A stretch of DNA of 64,000 nt from Sphingobacterium sp. (GCA_031286695.1 JAITTY010000022.1:1-64000), one strand, 5' to 3'. Shown: positions 8,005 to 16,892, numbered from the stretch's first letter. Notes: a model not told the origin generated them from the letters alone. Made by a program: numbers and translations.

Positions 8005-10368
8005 ATGGAGATAAAGAAAGTACAACTCACAACGACGAAAACGGCCAATACGTATGCAAATGGTAGGCTAGACTTTGAACCATTTTTCAAATACCTGGAA
8101 TCTTTTATTGAAAATGGCACTTCATCGGACGACATGATTCCTTTGTTTGCATTGGAACGCATCAAAGAAATAGAACATCTCAACGGCAAACTCTGCAAGC
8201 ATAACCTCAATGCCTATAAAGATATTCTGCAATTGATTTATAGCCTATCCGTATCGTTGATCGACACCGCTCCAAAAAGGTACTGGGCACTCACAACAGC
8301 CCTAGCAGAAGAAGCCTTCTATGGAACGGAAGCCTTTTTCGACCTAGCTAGCCATCAACTTGTAGAGCAAGAAATTCAAGGGAAGATGCGTGCAGGAAGC
8401 CTTCTTACTAATCAAGAAAAACTCTTTTATACGCTGATCTTCGAGCGACTCTATGGCTTTTCTTCCAATGAAAACAGCAGTATTGTTTACCATCAACTCA
8501 ATGATCAGGGGGAGATCGTCGATTATTACGATTTAGACATCGATTTCAAATTTGTTGAGATCAGGGCAAAAAAAACACTGCCGGCACTTGATATAGGTCG
8601 TTTATCGGAAAATCCCAGTGATTCGCTTTTTGATTGGAATACCGTGATCAACACCGTTAAACTCGAAGATTTTGAGCTATCAGGCTTTAGCATCGTAACT
8701 TTTAGGAAGACCAGTACGGAACATACTTTACGGAGAATCCAGTCCATTCTCTTGGATCTGCCGACATACAATTATCACCTCTTTTTGGCTGATTTAGAAA
8801 AAATCATCACACCGCTATTAAAGGGGGCTGATACTGTATTTAGTCTATTTCCGCTGTTCCAATTAAATGGGGTCCCATTTTTCGATTATTCGATCACCAA
8901 TAAGAGCATCTTGATTGCTGAAGCGTATACCGCAAATAAACCCTTCAAGATCAATCCTGAACTCGCGGGCTACCTAAAGCATCCGCATGTGATATTTTAC
9001 ACAAGTAATGCGACGAACGGTATCCGGAATACCAAATCCATTTTCGACGAGCGGATTAGCCGCTCGGGGGTAACGACCTATCTGTGTATTCCACTCATTC
9101 ATAATCATTCCCTCTCGGGCATATTGGAAATATACAGCCGTGAGCAAGATCAACTCGACAATGATACCATGCAAGCCTTAGGCTCTTTGGTCCCGCTTTT
9201 ATCACAACTATCTCAGGATATCACCCTGGAATTCAAAAAACGTATCGACGATATCATCATTAACCGGTTTACGACCATACAGCCTTCGGTTCAGTGGAAA
9301 TTTAACCATATTGCGGCCCAGTACATTCAGGAACTGGAAAACGACAGTCGGGATGCGCATATCAAAGCGGTTGTATTTGAAGAAGTCTATCCGCTTTATG
9401 GTGCTGTCGATGTCAAAGACTCTACGATCATACGAAACGCCTCCATTTTGAAAGACTTTAGCTTTAAGGTCAAACAGCTCGCAATGCTTATTGATGAGCT
9501 CTCTTTAGATGGAAAGCACAAGTTGATTATGACTTTTTCAGTGCGTGTCGATCAAATTACAGAATCTCTTGACCATATTTCTTTTGATGAATCGATGGTC
9601 AAGATCATTGAGTTCTTTAGAAAAGATGTTCAACCATTTTTAGAAGAAGCCAGAAAACAATTCCCGTCAAAAATAGAGGTGATTGAACATTATGCGAAGC
9701 ATTTTTTCACCAATCGGGACACCGGTGAGTTTTATCGGAATGAATTTGAAACGTCTTTACGCCAGATCAATCAATTGATCAGTAAAGAACTGGATCATTT
9801 CAATAGCTTCATTCAGGGGAATTATCCGTCTTATTTTCAAAAATTCAGGACAGACGGTATTGAATATGACATTTATATAGGCGAATCCATTACACCACAA
9901 CAGCCATTCAGCTACGAATTTATCAATGTATTTAGGCGTCAGCAGATTATTTCAATGGCTAGAATTGCCCTGAAAGCTTACCACGCGAAAGATATTCTGC
10001 CTCTGGCTTTAGAAACAACACAATTGATTTTTATCAATCCACATAGCATTGATATCAGCTTCCGGGAAGATGAACGGAGGTTTGATGTTGAGGGATCGCT
10101 AAATATCCGTTATGAAATAATCAAAAAGAGGATAGACAAAATTCGGATAAAGCGAACCAAAGAACGGCTTACTCAGGTCAATAAAATTGCTATTGTCTAT
10201 TTATCTGATGAAATCCTGGAGGATCTCATGCTGAGTATACAGGCAATCTATGACATGGGTATCATTGAGCAAACCATTGAACATTTAAAACTGGAGGATG
10301 TACAGGGAATTGCGGGTTTGAAAGCTATTCGTCTTTCGGTGAATTTAAACTATCAAGATTTCTCCTAA
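8005..10368 (+). CDS. GAF-domain protein of the ppk1 neighbourhood
   Basis: A soluble 787-residue protein without signal peptide or membrane segments. A GAF-like small-molecule-binding segment is recognisable at about 310-410 (HVIFYTSNATNG ... SRSGVTTYLCIPLIHN ... GILEIYS). The flanks are long, mostly helical and unfamiliar, with no kinase, cyclase or HTH motif visible. GAF domains typically bind cyclic nucleotides or other small ligands. Its position 12 bp after the barrel gene, in the same direction as ppk1 and HD-PycTM, suggests a cytoplasmic sensor for this locus. The partner is unknown and no enzymatic activity is assigned. Confidence 0.7.
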   Translation: MEIKKVQLTTTKTANTYANGRLDFEPFFKYLESFIENGTSSDDMIPLFALERIKEIEHLNGKLCKHNLNAYKDILQLIYSLSVSLIDTAPKRYWALTTALAEEAFYGTEAFFDLASHQLVEQEIQGKMRAGSLLTNQEKLFYTLIFERLYGFSSNENSSIVYHQLNDQGEIVDYYDLDIDFKFVEIRAKKTLPALDIGRLSENPSDSLFDWNTVINTVKLEDFELSGFSIVTFRKTSTEHTLRRIQSILLDLPTYNYHLFLADLEKIITPLLKGADTVFSLFPLFQLNGVPFFDYSITNKSILIAEAYTANKPFKINPELAGYLKHPHVIFYTSNATNGIRNTKSIFDERISRSGVTTYLCIPLIHNHSLSGILEIYSREQDQLDNDTMQALGSLVPLLSQLSQDITLEFKKRIDDIIINRFTTIQPSVQWKFNHIAAQYIQELENDSRDAHIKAVVFEEVYPLYGAVDVKDSTIIRNASILKDFSFKVKQLAMLIDELSLDGKHKLIMTFSVRVDQITESLDHISFDESMVKIIEFFRKDVQPFLEEARKQFPSKIEVIEHYAKHFFTNRDTGEFYRNEFETSLRQINQLISKELDHFNSFIQGNYPSYFQKFRTDGIEYDIYIGESITPQQPFSYEFINVFRRQQIISMARIALKAYHAKDILPLALETTQLIFINPHSIDISFREDERRFDVEGSLNIRYEIIKKRIDKIRIKRTKERLTQVNKIAIVYLSDEILEDLMLSIQAIYDMGIIEQTIEHLKLEDVQGIAGLKAIRLSVNLNYQDFS

Positions 10369-10464
10369 ATTTGTCCAATAAAGGGAAGTTTATCACCATT
10401 GGTGCAGGTTATACGGTGTACCGTCGAATGGCGATTTTAATAGAATGATTTAAAAAGGATTACC

Positions 10465-11076
10465 ATGATTACTGATGCCAACTATTTTTATCTAAGCGAT
10501 TTGCTTGGCACTTTATTTTTTGCCATATCAGGCACCCTGTCGGCAAAACGTAAAGATATTGATATTTTTGGGGCAGCCTTTTTAGGCTTTGTGACAGCCA
10601 TTGGTGGTGGATCGATGCGCGATGTATTTTTGAATCTACGCCCAGTATGGGTCAATGATAGCAATTATCTCATTGCTATTTTCCTCGGAATTTTAATTGC
10701 CATTATCTTCAATAAGCAGTTGTATGGTTATTATCGTACATTGACACTTTTCGATGCCATCGGAATTAGCTTTTTTACTATCCTAGGGGTACAAAAATCA
10801 CTCAACTACGAAAGCAATACCTATGCTGCCATTATCTTTGGCATGTTTACCGCGGTATGTGGAGGAATGACCCGCGATGTCCTACTCAACGAAACCCCAT
10901 TAATCTTTAAAAAAGAAGTATATGCTACGGCCTGTCTAGGTGGAGGTCTCACTTATATCTTGCTGGTACACCTTGATCTCGATCTTTCTTGGGCAGCTTT
11001 TATTGGAGCCGCAGTTGTATTTTTGATTCGGATGACAGCCGTGAAATATCGTTTGTATTTACCCCGCTTGGATTGA
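10465..11076 (+). CDS. trimeric intracellular cation (TRIC) channel family protein
   Basis: A 203-residue integral membrane protein with seven likely helices arranged as two related halves. Each half has the family's glycine-rich signature: AIGGGSMRDVFL (about 47-58) and AVCGGMTRDVLL (about 130-141). This is the prokaryotic TRIC/UPF0126 (YicG) family, which forms potassium-permeable trimers. Physiological role in bacteria is not well established. The gene stands alone after the GAF gene and ends before the bidirectional terminator shared with def. Confidence 0.88.
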   Translation: MITDANYFYLSDLLGTLFFAISGTLSAKRKDIDIFGAAFLGFVTAIGGGSMRDVFLNLRPVWVNDSNYLIAIFLGILIAIIFNKQLYGYYRTLTLFDAIGISFFTILGVQKSLNYESNTYAAIIFGMFTAVCGGMTRDVLLNETPLIFKKEVYATACLGGGLTYILLVHLDLDLSWAAFIGAAVVFLIRMTAVKYRLYLPRLD

Positions 11077-11176
11077 GGAAAGTCCCTCTTAATCTGTGAA
11101 CCTTCTGGAACACGCTTTACTGGATTAACGATTCGATCTCAAAAATGGATTAAAAGGATGGATTAGAAGGAATCAA

Positions 11177-11218
11177 CAAAAGAAAAAGCGTTAGTATGAA
11201 CTAACGCTTTTTCTTTTG
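11177..11218. terminator. bidirectional terminator between the TRIC gene and def, overlapping the def 3' end
   Basis: A perfect 19-bp inverted repeat (11177-11195 and 11200-11218) with a 4-nt loop. The GCGTTAGT/ACTAACGC core is flanked by A-rich and T-rich arms, so it can stop transcription from both sides. The right arm contains the last codons and stop codon of def. Confidence 0.88.
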
Positions 11219-11782
11219 CAGTGGGAATTTCATTTTATAACCAACGCGAATATTTCCCTTCGCGATAGCATCCAATCGGCCCTTCAGCATTGTTTTCTTC
11301 AAAGCACTCAATTTGTCGGTAAATAGCTTACCTTCAATATGATCATATTCGTGTTGTACCACACGGGCAGCCAAACCCGTTAAGTCTACTTCATGTTCTT
11401 CAAAGTTCTCATCTAAGTAATTGATGCGAATATTCTTGTGACGCAATACGTCCTCATTAATATCGGGGATACTCAGACATCCTTCACCGAAAGCCCATTT
11501 TTCACCAGACTCTTCAACCATGATCGGATTAATGAATACCTTTTTAAAAGACTTGAGCATCTCTTTATTTTCATCATCATCTTCTGCAAATGGTGTCGCA
11601 TCGATGACGAACATACGTATAGGCAAACCTACCTGTGGTGCCGCCAATCCAACACCATGCGCTGCATACATGGTATCGAACATATCGTCAATCAATTTCT
11701 TTAAATCTGGATAGTCTTCATCTATTTCTTCAGCGACCTTTCTTAATACAGGATCGCCATAAGCCACTATCGGAAGTTTCAT
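11201..11782 (-). CDS. def: peptide deformylase
   Basis: Removes the formyl group from N-terminal Met of nascent proteins. All three catalytic motifs are intact: GLAAPQVG (about 43-50), EGCLSIP (about 100-106) and QHEYDHIEG (about 143-151) with the metal-binding Cys and two His. Length of 193 aa is typical. The short basic tail (QKKKR) is encoded inside the terminator stem shared with the TRIC gene. A possible promoter element TACCTTTG lies on the minus strand at 11986-11979, which would give a leader of about 190 nt. It is monocistronic by spacing. Confidence 0.96.
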   Translation of the reverse strand: MKLPIVAYGDPVLRKVAEEIDEDYPDLKKLIDDMFDTMYAAHGVGLAAPQVGLPIRMFVIDATPFAEDDDENKEMLKSFKKVFINPIMVEESGEKWAFGEGCLSIPDINEDVLRHKNIRINYLDENFEEHEVDLTGLAARVVQHEYDHIEGKLFTDKLSALKKTMLKGRLDAIAKGNIRVGYKMKFPLQKKKR

Positions 11783-11978
11783 ATGTATTATAATTATTTA
11801 TAAGTGCCGATACTCATTGCTACGTGAGTTCGTTACACGCTGTTTGCTTTTAAAGGTCACTTGGCACCTGTTGTAATTTTAGCACGTTTTTTATTTCAGC
11901 TCATGTCAGGTTAATTACTCACCCTGAGCTATTGTACTTTTTTAACAAGGATACGTAGTAGCACCATATTATTGGGTA

Positions 11979-11986
11979 CAAAGGTA
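11979..11986 (-). promoter_or_regulatory. candidate -7 element upstream of def
   Basis: Reads TACCTTTG on the minus strand, matching the Bacteroidota TAnnTTTG consensus. No TTG is found at the 20-nt spacing seen at the tRNA promoters, so support is partial. Confidence 0.35.
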
Positions 11987-12033
11987 CGGATAATTATTAA
12001 AAGTGAATATTTCGTCAAAACTTCGATAAAAGT

Positions 12034-12041
12034 TACTTTTG
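12034..12041 (+). promoter_or_regulatory. candidate -7 element abutting the 12046 start codon
   Basis: TACTTTTG lies 4 nt before the ATG. A TTC triplet, one mismatch from TTG, sits at the expected 20-nt spacing. If functional, transcription would begin at or just inside the start codon, giving a leaderless mRNA. Confidence 0.4.
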
Positions 12042-12045
12042 CTTT

Positions 12046-12825
12046 ATGGATCCATCGTTTCTAAATTTGGCAACACAGTTCAAGCTTCGGCTAGAGAAAG
12101 CTCTTGAAGTCCCATTAACACTTTGCCAACTTGATGGATTTTTACAAATAATCTCAGCGAAATTAACAAGCGAAATTTTATTGTACCCTCACAATAAACC
12201 TGTTAGATATCAGACAACCAAGCCTTGCATTCATATCGATGAAGACCAATTAATATCGAAGTTTGACTTAATTATCAGGCGTATTGTTTCCAAAGCAAAA
12301 AATGACAAACGTGTCTACGCACGCAACACTGTGGTTGCCCGAATAGACAAAAAAACTAGTCTCCAGTTCCTCGTGGAACATCATCTACAGACAGCCCTTC
12401 CAGGCAAATATCGCTATGGACTCTATGAGCGGGGCGAGCTCGTTGCTGTCGCTATATTCTCCGGGGGGCGCCGTATGCTGGATAGAGAAGAAGACTATCG
12501 CTCATTTGAATTATTGAGATTTTGTAACAAATCAGGCCTTAACGTTATCGGCGGATTAAGTAAGTTAATTAAAGCTTTCCGTCATGATTTCTCCCCCGGA
12601 GATATCATGACCTTCACCGATCGCGATTGGAGCCAGCACTCTTCTTTAGAAAAAATTGGGTTCGTTGCGAAAGAAATAACAGCACCGATCAACTTTTGGA
12701 TTGCAGGAACAACAAGATATGCCTATCGAAACACAGCGGAATTAAATACCCTCAGGGAGCAGTTCCCCAGTGGCTTTCCCAAGGAAAATATGGGCAGCAT
12801 CAAGATGATTTTATATATAAAATAA
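12046..12825 (+). CDS. hypothetical protein with a domain seen in phage/homing-endonuclease-associated proteins
   Basis: No firm family name. The region YGLYERGELVAVAIFSGGRRM (about 125-145), then ELLRFCNKSGLNVIGGLSKLIKAF (about 166-189), DIMTFTDRDWS (about 196-206) and LEKIGF matches a GNAT-like module I recognise from phage proteins and homing-endonuclease companions. There, phrases such as ELLRFC, GGLSKL and YADRRWS recur. No GIY-YIG or HNH nuclease motif is seen, so this is not called a nuclease. The first 110 residues look like a separate chromosomal extension. It is monocistronic, between def (divergent) and the oxidoreductase gene. Confidence 0.6.
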   Translation: MDPSFLNLATQFKLRLEKALEVPLTLCQLDGFLQIISAKLTSEILLYPHNKPVRYQTTKPCIHIDEDQLISKFDLIIRRIVSKAKNDKRVYARNTVVARIDKKTSLQFLVEHHLQTALPGKYRYGLYERGELVAVAIFSGGRRMLDREEDYRSFELLRFCNKSGLNVIGGLSKLIKAFRHDFSPGDIMTFTDRDWSQHSSLEKIGFVAKEITAPINFWIAGTTRYAYRNTAELNTLREQFPSGFPKENMGSIKMILYIK

Positions 12826-12833
12826 GGTAAATT

Positions 12834-12848
12834 GTGTATATTGTACAC
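12834..12848. promoter_or_regulatory. short palindrome upstream of the Gfo/Idh gene
   Basis: GTGTA-tattg-TACAC is a perfect 5-bp inverted repeat with a 5-nt spacer, located 42 bp before the next start codon. It could be an operator for a dimeric regulator; no regulator gene is adjacent. Confidence 0.25.
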
Positions 12849-12889
12849 TGTAAGAGTTTGAAAAATAAATAATCAAAAATAATAACGTT

Positions 12890-14062
12890 ATGAAGAGAAA
12901 ACTTCGCATGGGTATGGTCGGAGGCGGAAATGATGCCTTTATCGGAGCTGTACACCGTATTGCCGCTTTTATGGATGGCAAGATTGAACTGGTTTGTGGT
13001 GCATTTAGTATTGATCCACAGATTTCAAAACAATCTGGAGAAGACCTATTTGTAGCTCCTGAGCGTGTCTATCTAAACTATGAAGAGATGATCGAAAAAG
13101 AATCTTTGCTTCCTGAAGGAGAGCGCATGGATTTTGTGACGATCGTAACCCCTAACTTTTTACATTTTGCCCCAGCTAAGTTGGCGATGGAAAAAGGTTT
13201 CGATGTTGTTGTTGAAAAGCCAATGACCGTATCTGTTGAAGAAGCAAAAGAATTGCAAGAAACTGTAGAACGCACAGGCCGCACACTGTGCCTTACACAT
13301 ACTTATTCAGGCTATCCAATGGTCAAACAAGCCAAAGCAATGGTCAAAGAAGGTCATTTCGGTAAGATCAGAAAGATTGTTGTTGAGTACCCACAAGGTT
13401 GGTTGAGCCGTTTGACAGAGCGCGAAGGCAATGCTGGAGCAGCTTGGCGTGCAGATCCAAAACGCTCAGGCAAATCTTTGGTTATGGGTGATATTGGTAC
13501 ACATGCGGCTCATTTAGCAGAATATGTATCGGGGTTAAAAATCCAAGAACTATGCGCAGACTTAACAACATTTGTTGAAGGCCGTCTATTGGATGACGAT
13601 GGTTCGGTGCTTTTACGTTTCGAAAACGGTGCTAAAGGCGTATTGATGGCTTCACAGATTTCAGCGGGAGAAGAAAATGCTGTTCGCATCCGTATCTACG
13701 GCGAAAAAGGTGGATTGGAATGGGCGAATGAGGATCCGAACAATTTAATCATCAAGATGCTTGATCAGCCTCGTCAGCTTTATCGCACAGGAAATGCTTA
13801 CGCAGCGCCTTACACGTTAAGTTCTTTCGCAACACATAATACCCGTGTACCAGCAGGTCACCCTGAGGGTCTATTAGAATCATTTGCGAATATCTACCGT
13901 AATTTTGCAGCAACAGTTACAGCTAAACGTGAAGGACAAACTCCGACAGCTGAACAACAAGATTTTCCAACAGTTTATGATGGTGTAAGAGGCATGGCTT
14001 TTATCGATACTGTTGTAAAAAATAACGAAGGAACAGAAAAATGGACTAAATTTGTTCTGTGA
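12890..14062 (+). CDS. Gfo/Idh/MocA-family NAD(P)-dependent oxidoreductase
   Basis: The N-terminal Rossmann nucleotide-binding fold begins with MGMVGGGNDAFIGAVHR (about 6-22). The diagnostic VVEKPMT motif (about 107-113) follows, then the family's C-terminal alpha/beta substrate domain with GDIGTHAAHLAEY (about 201-213), whose His is the usual catalytic position. Members oxidise or reduce sugar and cyclitol hydroxyls; the substrate cannot be deduced here. Its stop overlaps the GTG start of miaA by 4 bp (GTGA), implying translational coupling of two functionally unrelated genes. Confidence 0.9.
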   Translation: MKRKLRMGMVGGGNDAFIGAVHRIAAFMDGKIELVCGAFSIDPQISKQSGEDLFVAPERVYLNYEEMIEKESLLPEGERMDFVTIVTPNFLHFAPAKLAMEKGFDVVVEKPMTVSVEEAKELQETVERTGRTLCLTHTYSGYPMVKQAKAMVKEGHFGKIRKIVVEYPQGWLSRLTEREGNAGAAWRADPKRSGKSLVMGDIGTHAAHLAEYVSGLKIQELCADLTTFVEGRLLDDDGSVLLRFENGAKGVLMASQISAGEENAVRIRIYGEKGGLEWANEDPNNLIIKMLDQPRQLYRTGNAYAAPYTLSSFATHNTRVPAGHPEGLLESFANIYRNFAATVTAKREGQTPTAEQQDFPTVYDGVRGMAFIDTVVKNNEGTEKWTKFVL

Positions 14063-14958
14063 TAGACAGATTAAAATATACACTTTCTCTTTTGGAACAA
14101 CAAACCGTTCCGAAAGAGAAAGTTATCGTTATCTTAGGGCCTACAGCTTCAGGAAAAACCAAACTGGCCGTCCAACTGGCCCAACGCATCGATGCTGAAA
14201 TCATCAGTGCAGATTCCCGTCAGATCTATCGAAGAATGGACATCGGTACGGGAAAAGACCTATCGGAATATCAAGATATTCCCTATCATCTTATCGACAT
14301 CCACGAGCCCGGAAAACGCTATCATCTCGGAAACTTTATAGCGGATTTTCACCAGGCCCAACAGTCTATTTCAGCCAAGGGAAAACATACTATCCTTTGC
14401 GGTGGCACAGGCCTATATATTCAGAGCGTTATCCAACAAAGTCCATACGCTTTGATCCCCTCGATCGAAGGACTAAAAGAGTCATTACTAGAGTATTCAG
14501 AAGCTGAGCTATTAAAACGTCTTCAGGAATATACACTACCCGCAGATTTCCAAATAGACCTTTCGACCAAAAAACGTATAGTCCGTGCAATAGAAATATT
14601 AGCATTTTTAAAGGCTCACCCCCATCACCTCAGTCCGCAACGGGCGATCGACAGTATCGTTATCGGACTAAATCCACCTGTGGAAACCAGACGCGCGCAC
14701 ATTAGCCGAAGACTAAAACAACGATTGAAAGAAGGTTTTTTAGAAGAAGTAGAAAAACTACTGGCCGAAGGACTCACTCACGAGCAGCTACAATATTATG
14801 GTCTGGAATACAAATATGCCTCACTGCATCTGCTAGGACAGCTGGATTACACCGCTTTCATCACAAAACTGGAGACAGAAATACACCGCTATGCTAAACG
14901 GCAAATGACTTATTTCCGTAAAATGGAAAAAGATGGCATAATTATCCATTGGATTTAA
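14059..14958 (+). CDS. miaA: tRNA dimethylallyltransferase
   Basis: Transfers a dimethylallyl group to N6 of A37 in tRNAs that read UNN codons. The P-loop GPTASGKT (about 27-34), the substrate motif SADSRQIYRRMDIGTGK (about 50-66) and the C-terminal YAKRQMTYFRK (about 277-287) are intact. The 299-aa length is normal. The start is a GTG overlapping the stop of the upstream gene; no ATG lies upstream of the P-loop. A strong terminator follows and separates it from the convergent rng. Confidence 0.95.
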   Translation: MIDRLKYTLSLLEQQTVPKEKVIVILGPTASGKTKLAVQLAQRIDAEIISADSRQIYRRMDIGTGKDLSEYQDIPYHLIDIHEPGKRYHLGNFIADFHQAQQSISAKGKHTILCGGTGLYIQSVIQQSPYALIPSIEGLKESLLEYSEAELLKRLQEYTLPADFQIDLSTKKRIVRAIEILAFLKAHPHHLSPQRAIDSIVIGLNPPVETRRAHISRRLKQRLKEGFLEEVEKLLAEGLTHEQLQYYGLEYKYASLHLLGQLDYTAFITKLETEIHRYAKRQMTYFRKMEKDGIIIHWI

Positions 14959-14988
14959 AACAGACTAATAGAAACCGTATAAAAACAA

Positions 14989-15018
14989 AAAAGGGTTAGT
15001 ATCACTACTAACCCTTTT
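14989..15018. terminator. bidirectional terminator between miaA and rng
   Basis: AAAAGGGTTAGTA (14989-15001) and TACTAACCCTTTT (15006-15018) form a perfect 13-bp stem with a 4-nt loop. A-rich and T-rich edges allow use in both directions. Confidence 0.88.
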
Positions 15019-15034
15019 CGTTAATCTCTTTCTA

Positions 15035-16588
15035 TTATAACTTGATTTCTTCATCCTTCGCATTGAAGAAATGGAATTCAGTTAGGTAATATGACGTCAT
15101 TGGATTTACTTTAATCCACTTTCCGTATTTCATGAACCATTTCATTCTTTTAGAAATCAAACCAGACTTAATGTAGGCGTCTATATAAGGGTGAACACAT
15201 AAGGTCACCTTTTTTTCGTTTTGTTCTTGAAGAATAAAGCTCAAATTATTTTCAATATCATCCATCAGGACAATACTTGATCGGATTTCACCTGTACCAT
15301 CACAAGCCGGACATTTTTCGTTTGTGACAATATTCATTTCAGGCCTAACGCGCTGACGTGTAATTTGAACCAATCCAAATTTACTTGGCGGCAAAATCGT
15401 ATGTCTTGCTCTGTCCGACACCATACATTCTTTTAAGAACGTATACAACTCTTTTCGATGATTGGGTTTATGCATATCGATAAAGTCGATGACTACAATT
15501 CCGCCCATATCACGCAAACGCAGCTGTCGCGCAATTTCTTTTGCTGCTTCCATATTGACCAGCAATGCATTGTCTTCCTGATTCTCCTTATTGGCAGAAC
15601 GGTTACCACTATTGACATCAATGACATGCAGGGCTTCCGTATGCTCAATAACGAGATATGCGCCACCCGGCAATGTTACAGTTTTGCCAAAAGCTGCCTT
15701 GATTTGCTTTTCAACTCCAAAATGATCGAAAATTGGCTCTTTATGTTTATAAAGCTTGACAATTTTCTCCAAATCTGGAGATATATCGTGTATATATGAT
15801 TTTGTTTCTTCGAAGATCGAAGGATCATTAACATAAATATGCGAAAACTCGTCCGTCAAAATATCCCGTAGAATAGTGGATGCACGATCCATTTCGCCAA
15901 GAACCTTTTGAGGCGGTTCAGCATTACGAAGACGTTTGGTAAATAGCTCCCATTTTGAGATCAGGTCCAATAAGTCACGTTGTAGTTCTTCAACACCCTT
16001 ACCCTCGGAAACTGTACGAATGATAACGCCAAAATTAGCTGGCTTAATTCCTTCGACAATCTTTTTTAGGCGGTTGCGTTCATTACTACCTTTGATACGC
16101 TTGGAAATGGAAACAGTACTTGAGAAAGGTACCAAAACGACAAAACGACCTGCTATTGAAAGGTCTGAACTCAGACGCGGTCCTTTTGTTGAAATGGGTT
16201 CTTTGGCGATTTGTACTGGCACGAGCATATTTTTGCTCAAGACATCAGAGATCTTACCAGCTTTATCGATATCCTTTTCAAGTTTTAAACTATTGAGCAG
16301 TTTCTCTTGATAACTGCCATTCTTCACTATACGCGTAAGCTTTAGCAAAGATTGAACTTGAGGACCCAAATCTAAATAATGTAGAAAAGCATCCTTTTCG
16401 TAGCCTACATCTACGAAAGCTGCATTAAGCCCTGGCATAATTCGCTTAATACGTCCGAGATAGATATCCCCAACGGCGAAGTTATTATTTGCGGGCTCGC
16501 GGTTAAGTTCAACAAGCTGCTTATCTTGTAGTAAAGCAATAGTTACCCCTTTATCAGGAGTTGAATCGATAATTAATTCCTTTACCAA
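15035..16588 (-). CDS. rng: ribonuclease E/G family protein (RNase G type)
   Basis: An endoribonuclease for rRNA maturation and mRNA turnover. An N-terminal S1-like RNA-binding domain (GDIYLGRIKRIMPGLNAAFVD, about 41-61) leads to the catalytic region. The DVNSG motif (about 325-329) and VVIDFIDM (about 366-373) supply the metal-binding Asp residues. A CPACDGTG zinc-link motif sits near 433. The 517-aa length fits RNase G, lacking the RNase E degradosome tail. The start must be TTG at 16588: an in-frame stop lies two codons upstream, and the N-terminus VKELIIDSTPDKG matches the family. The AURKAIP1-like peptide gene lies 177 bp upstream. Confidence 0.93.
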   Translation of the reverse strand: MVKELIIDSTPDKGVTIALLQDKQLVELNREPANNNFAVGDIYLGRIKRIMPGLNAAFVDVGYEKDAFLHYLDLGPQVQSLLKLTRIVKNGSYQEKLLNSLKLEKDIDKAGKISDVLSKNMLVPVQIAKEPISTKGPRLSSDLSIAGRFVVLVPFSSTVSISKRIKGSNERNRLKKIVEGIKPANFGVIIRTVSEGKGVEELQRDLLDLISKWELFTKRLRNAEPPQKVLGEMDRASTILRDILTDEFSHIYVNDPSIFEETKSYIHDISPDLEKIVKLYKHKEPIFDHFGVEKQIKAAFGKTVTLPGGAYLVIEHTEALHVIDVNSGNRSANKENQEDNALLVNMEAAKEIARQLRLRDMGGIVVIDFIDMHKPNHRKELYTFLKECMVSDRARHTILPPSKFGLVQITRQRVRPEMNIVTNEKCPACDGTGEIRSSIVLMDDIENNLSFILQEQNEKKVTLCVHPYIDAYIKSGLISKRMKWFMKYGKWIKVNPMTSYYLTEFHFFNAKDEEIKL

Positions 16589-16765
16589 AAGCTACTCATT
16601 TTTGATACCTATGCAATATCCTATCGCAATCTTGGGTATCCGATTAAACATTTAAAGAACGTTGTTACGAAAAAAACAATCTACATCCCCTTCACAGACA
16701 TGTAGATCGTTTCGTAAAGCTATCTCAGCAAAATGGGCCAAGATGTTTAAAAGCTCATCACAAGA

Positions 16766-16855
16766 CTATTTTTTCTTGTGTCTATTTTTTCTTAAACGTT
16801 TTTTACGTTTGTGAGTAGCCATCTTGTGTCTTTTTCTTTTTTTTCCGCTTGGCAT
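16766..16855 (-). CDS. AURKAIP1/COX24-domain mini ribosomal protein (mS38/bS22-like)
   Basis: A 29-residue, extremely basic peptide (begins MPSGKKRKRHKMATHKRKK) with Lys/Arg/His making up most positions. The sequence is nearly invariant in Bacteroidota and belongs to the AURKAIP1/COX24 domain family, related to mitochondrial mS38 and the mycobacterial small-subunit protein bS22. It probably binds the 30S subunit. It lies between the TPR gene (37 bp upstream) and rng, in the same direction as HU. Assignment as a ribosomal protein rests on family knowledge. Confidence 0.88.
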   Translation of the reverse strand: MPSGKKRKRHKMATHKRKKRLRKNRHKKK

Positions 16856-16892
16856 AGCTAAATTTTTTAATGATTATAAAATAATAAATTAA

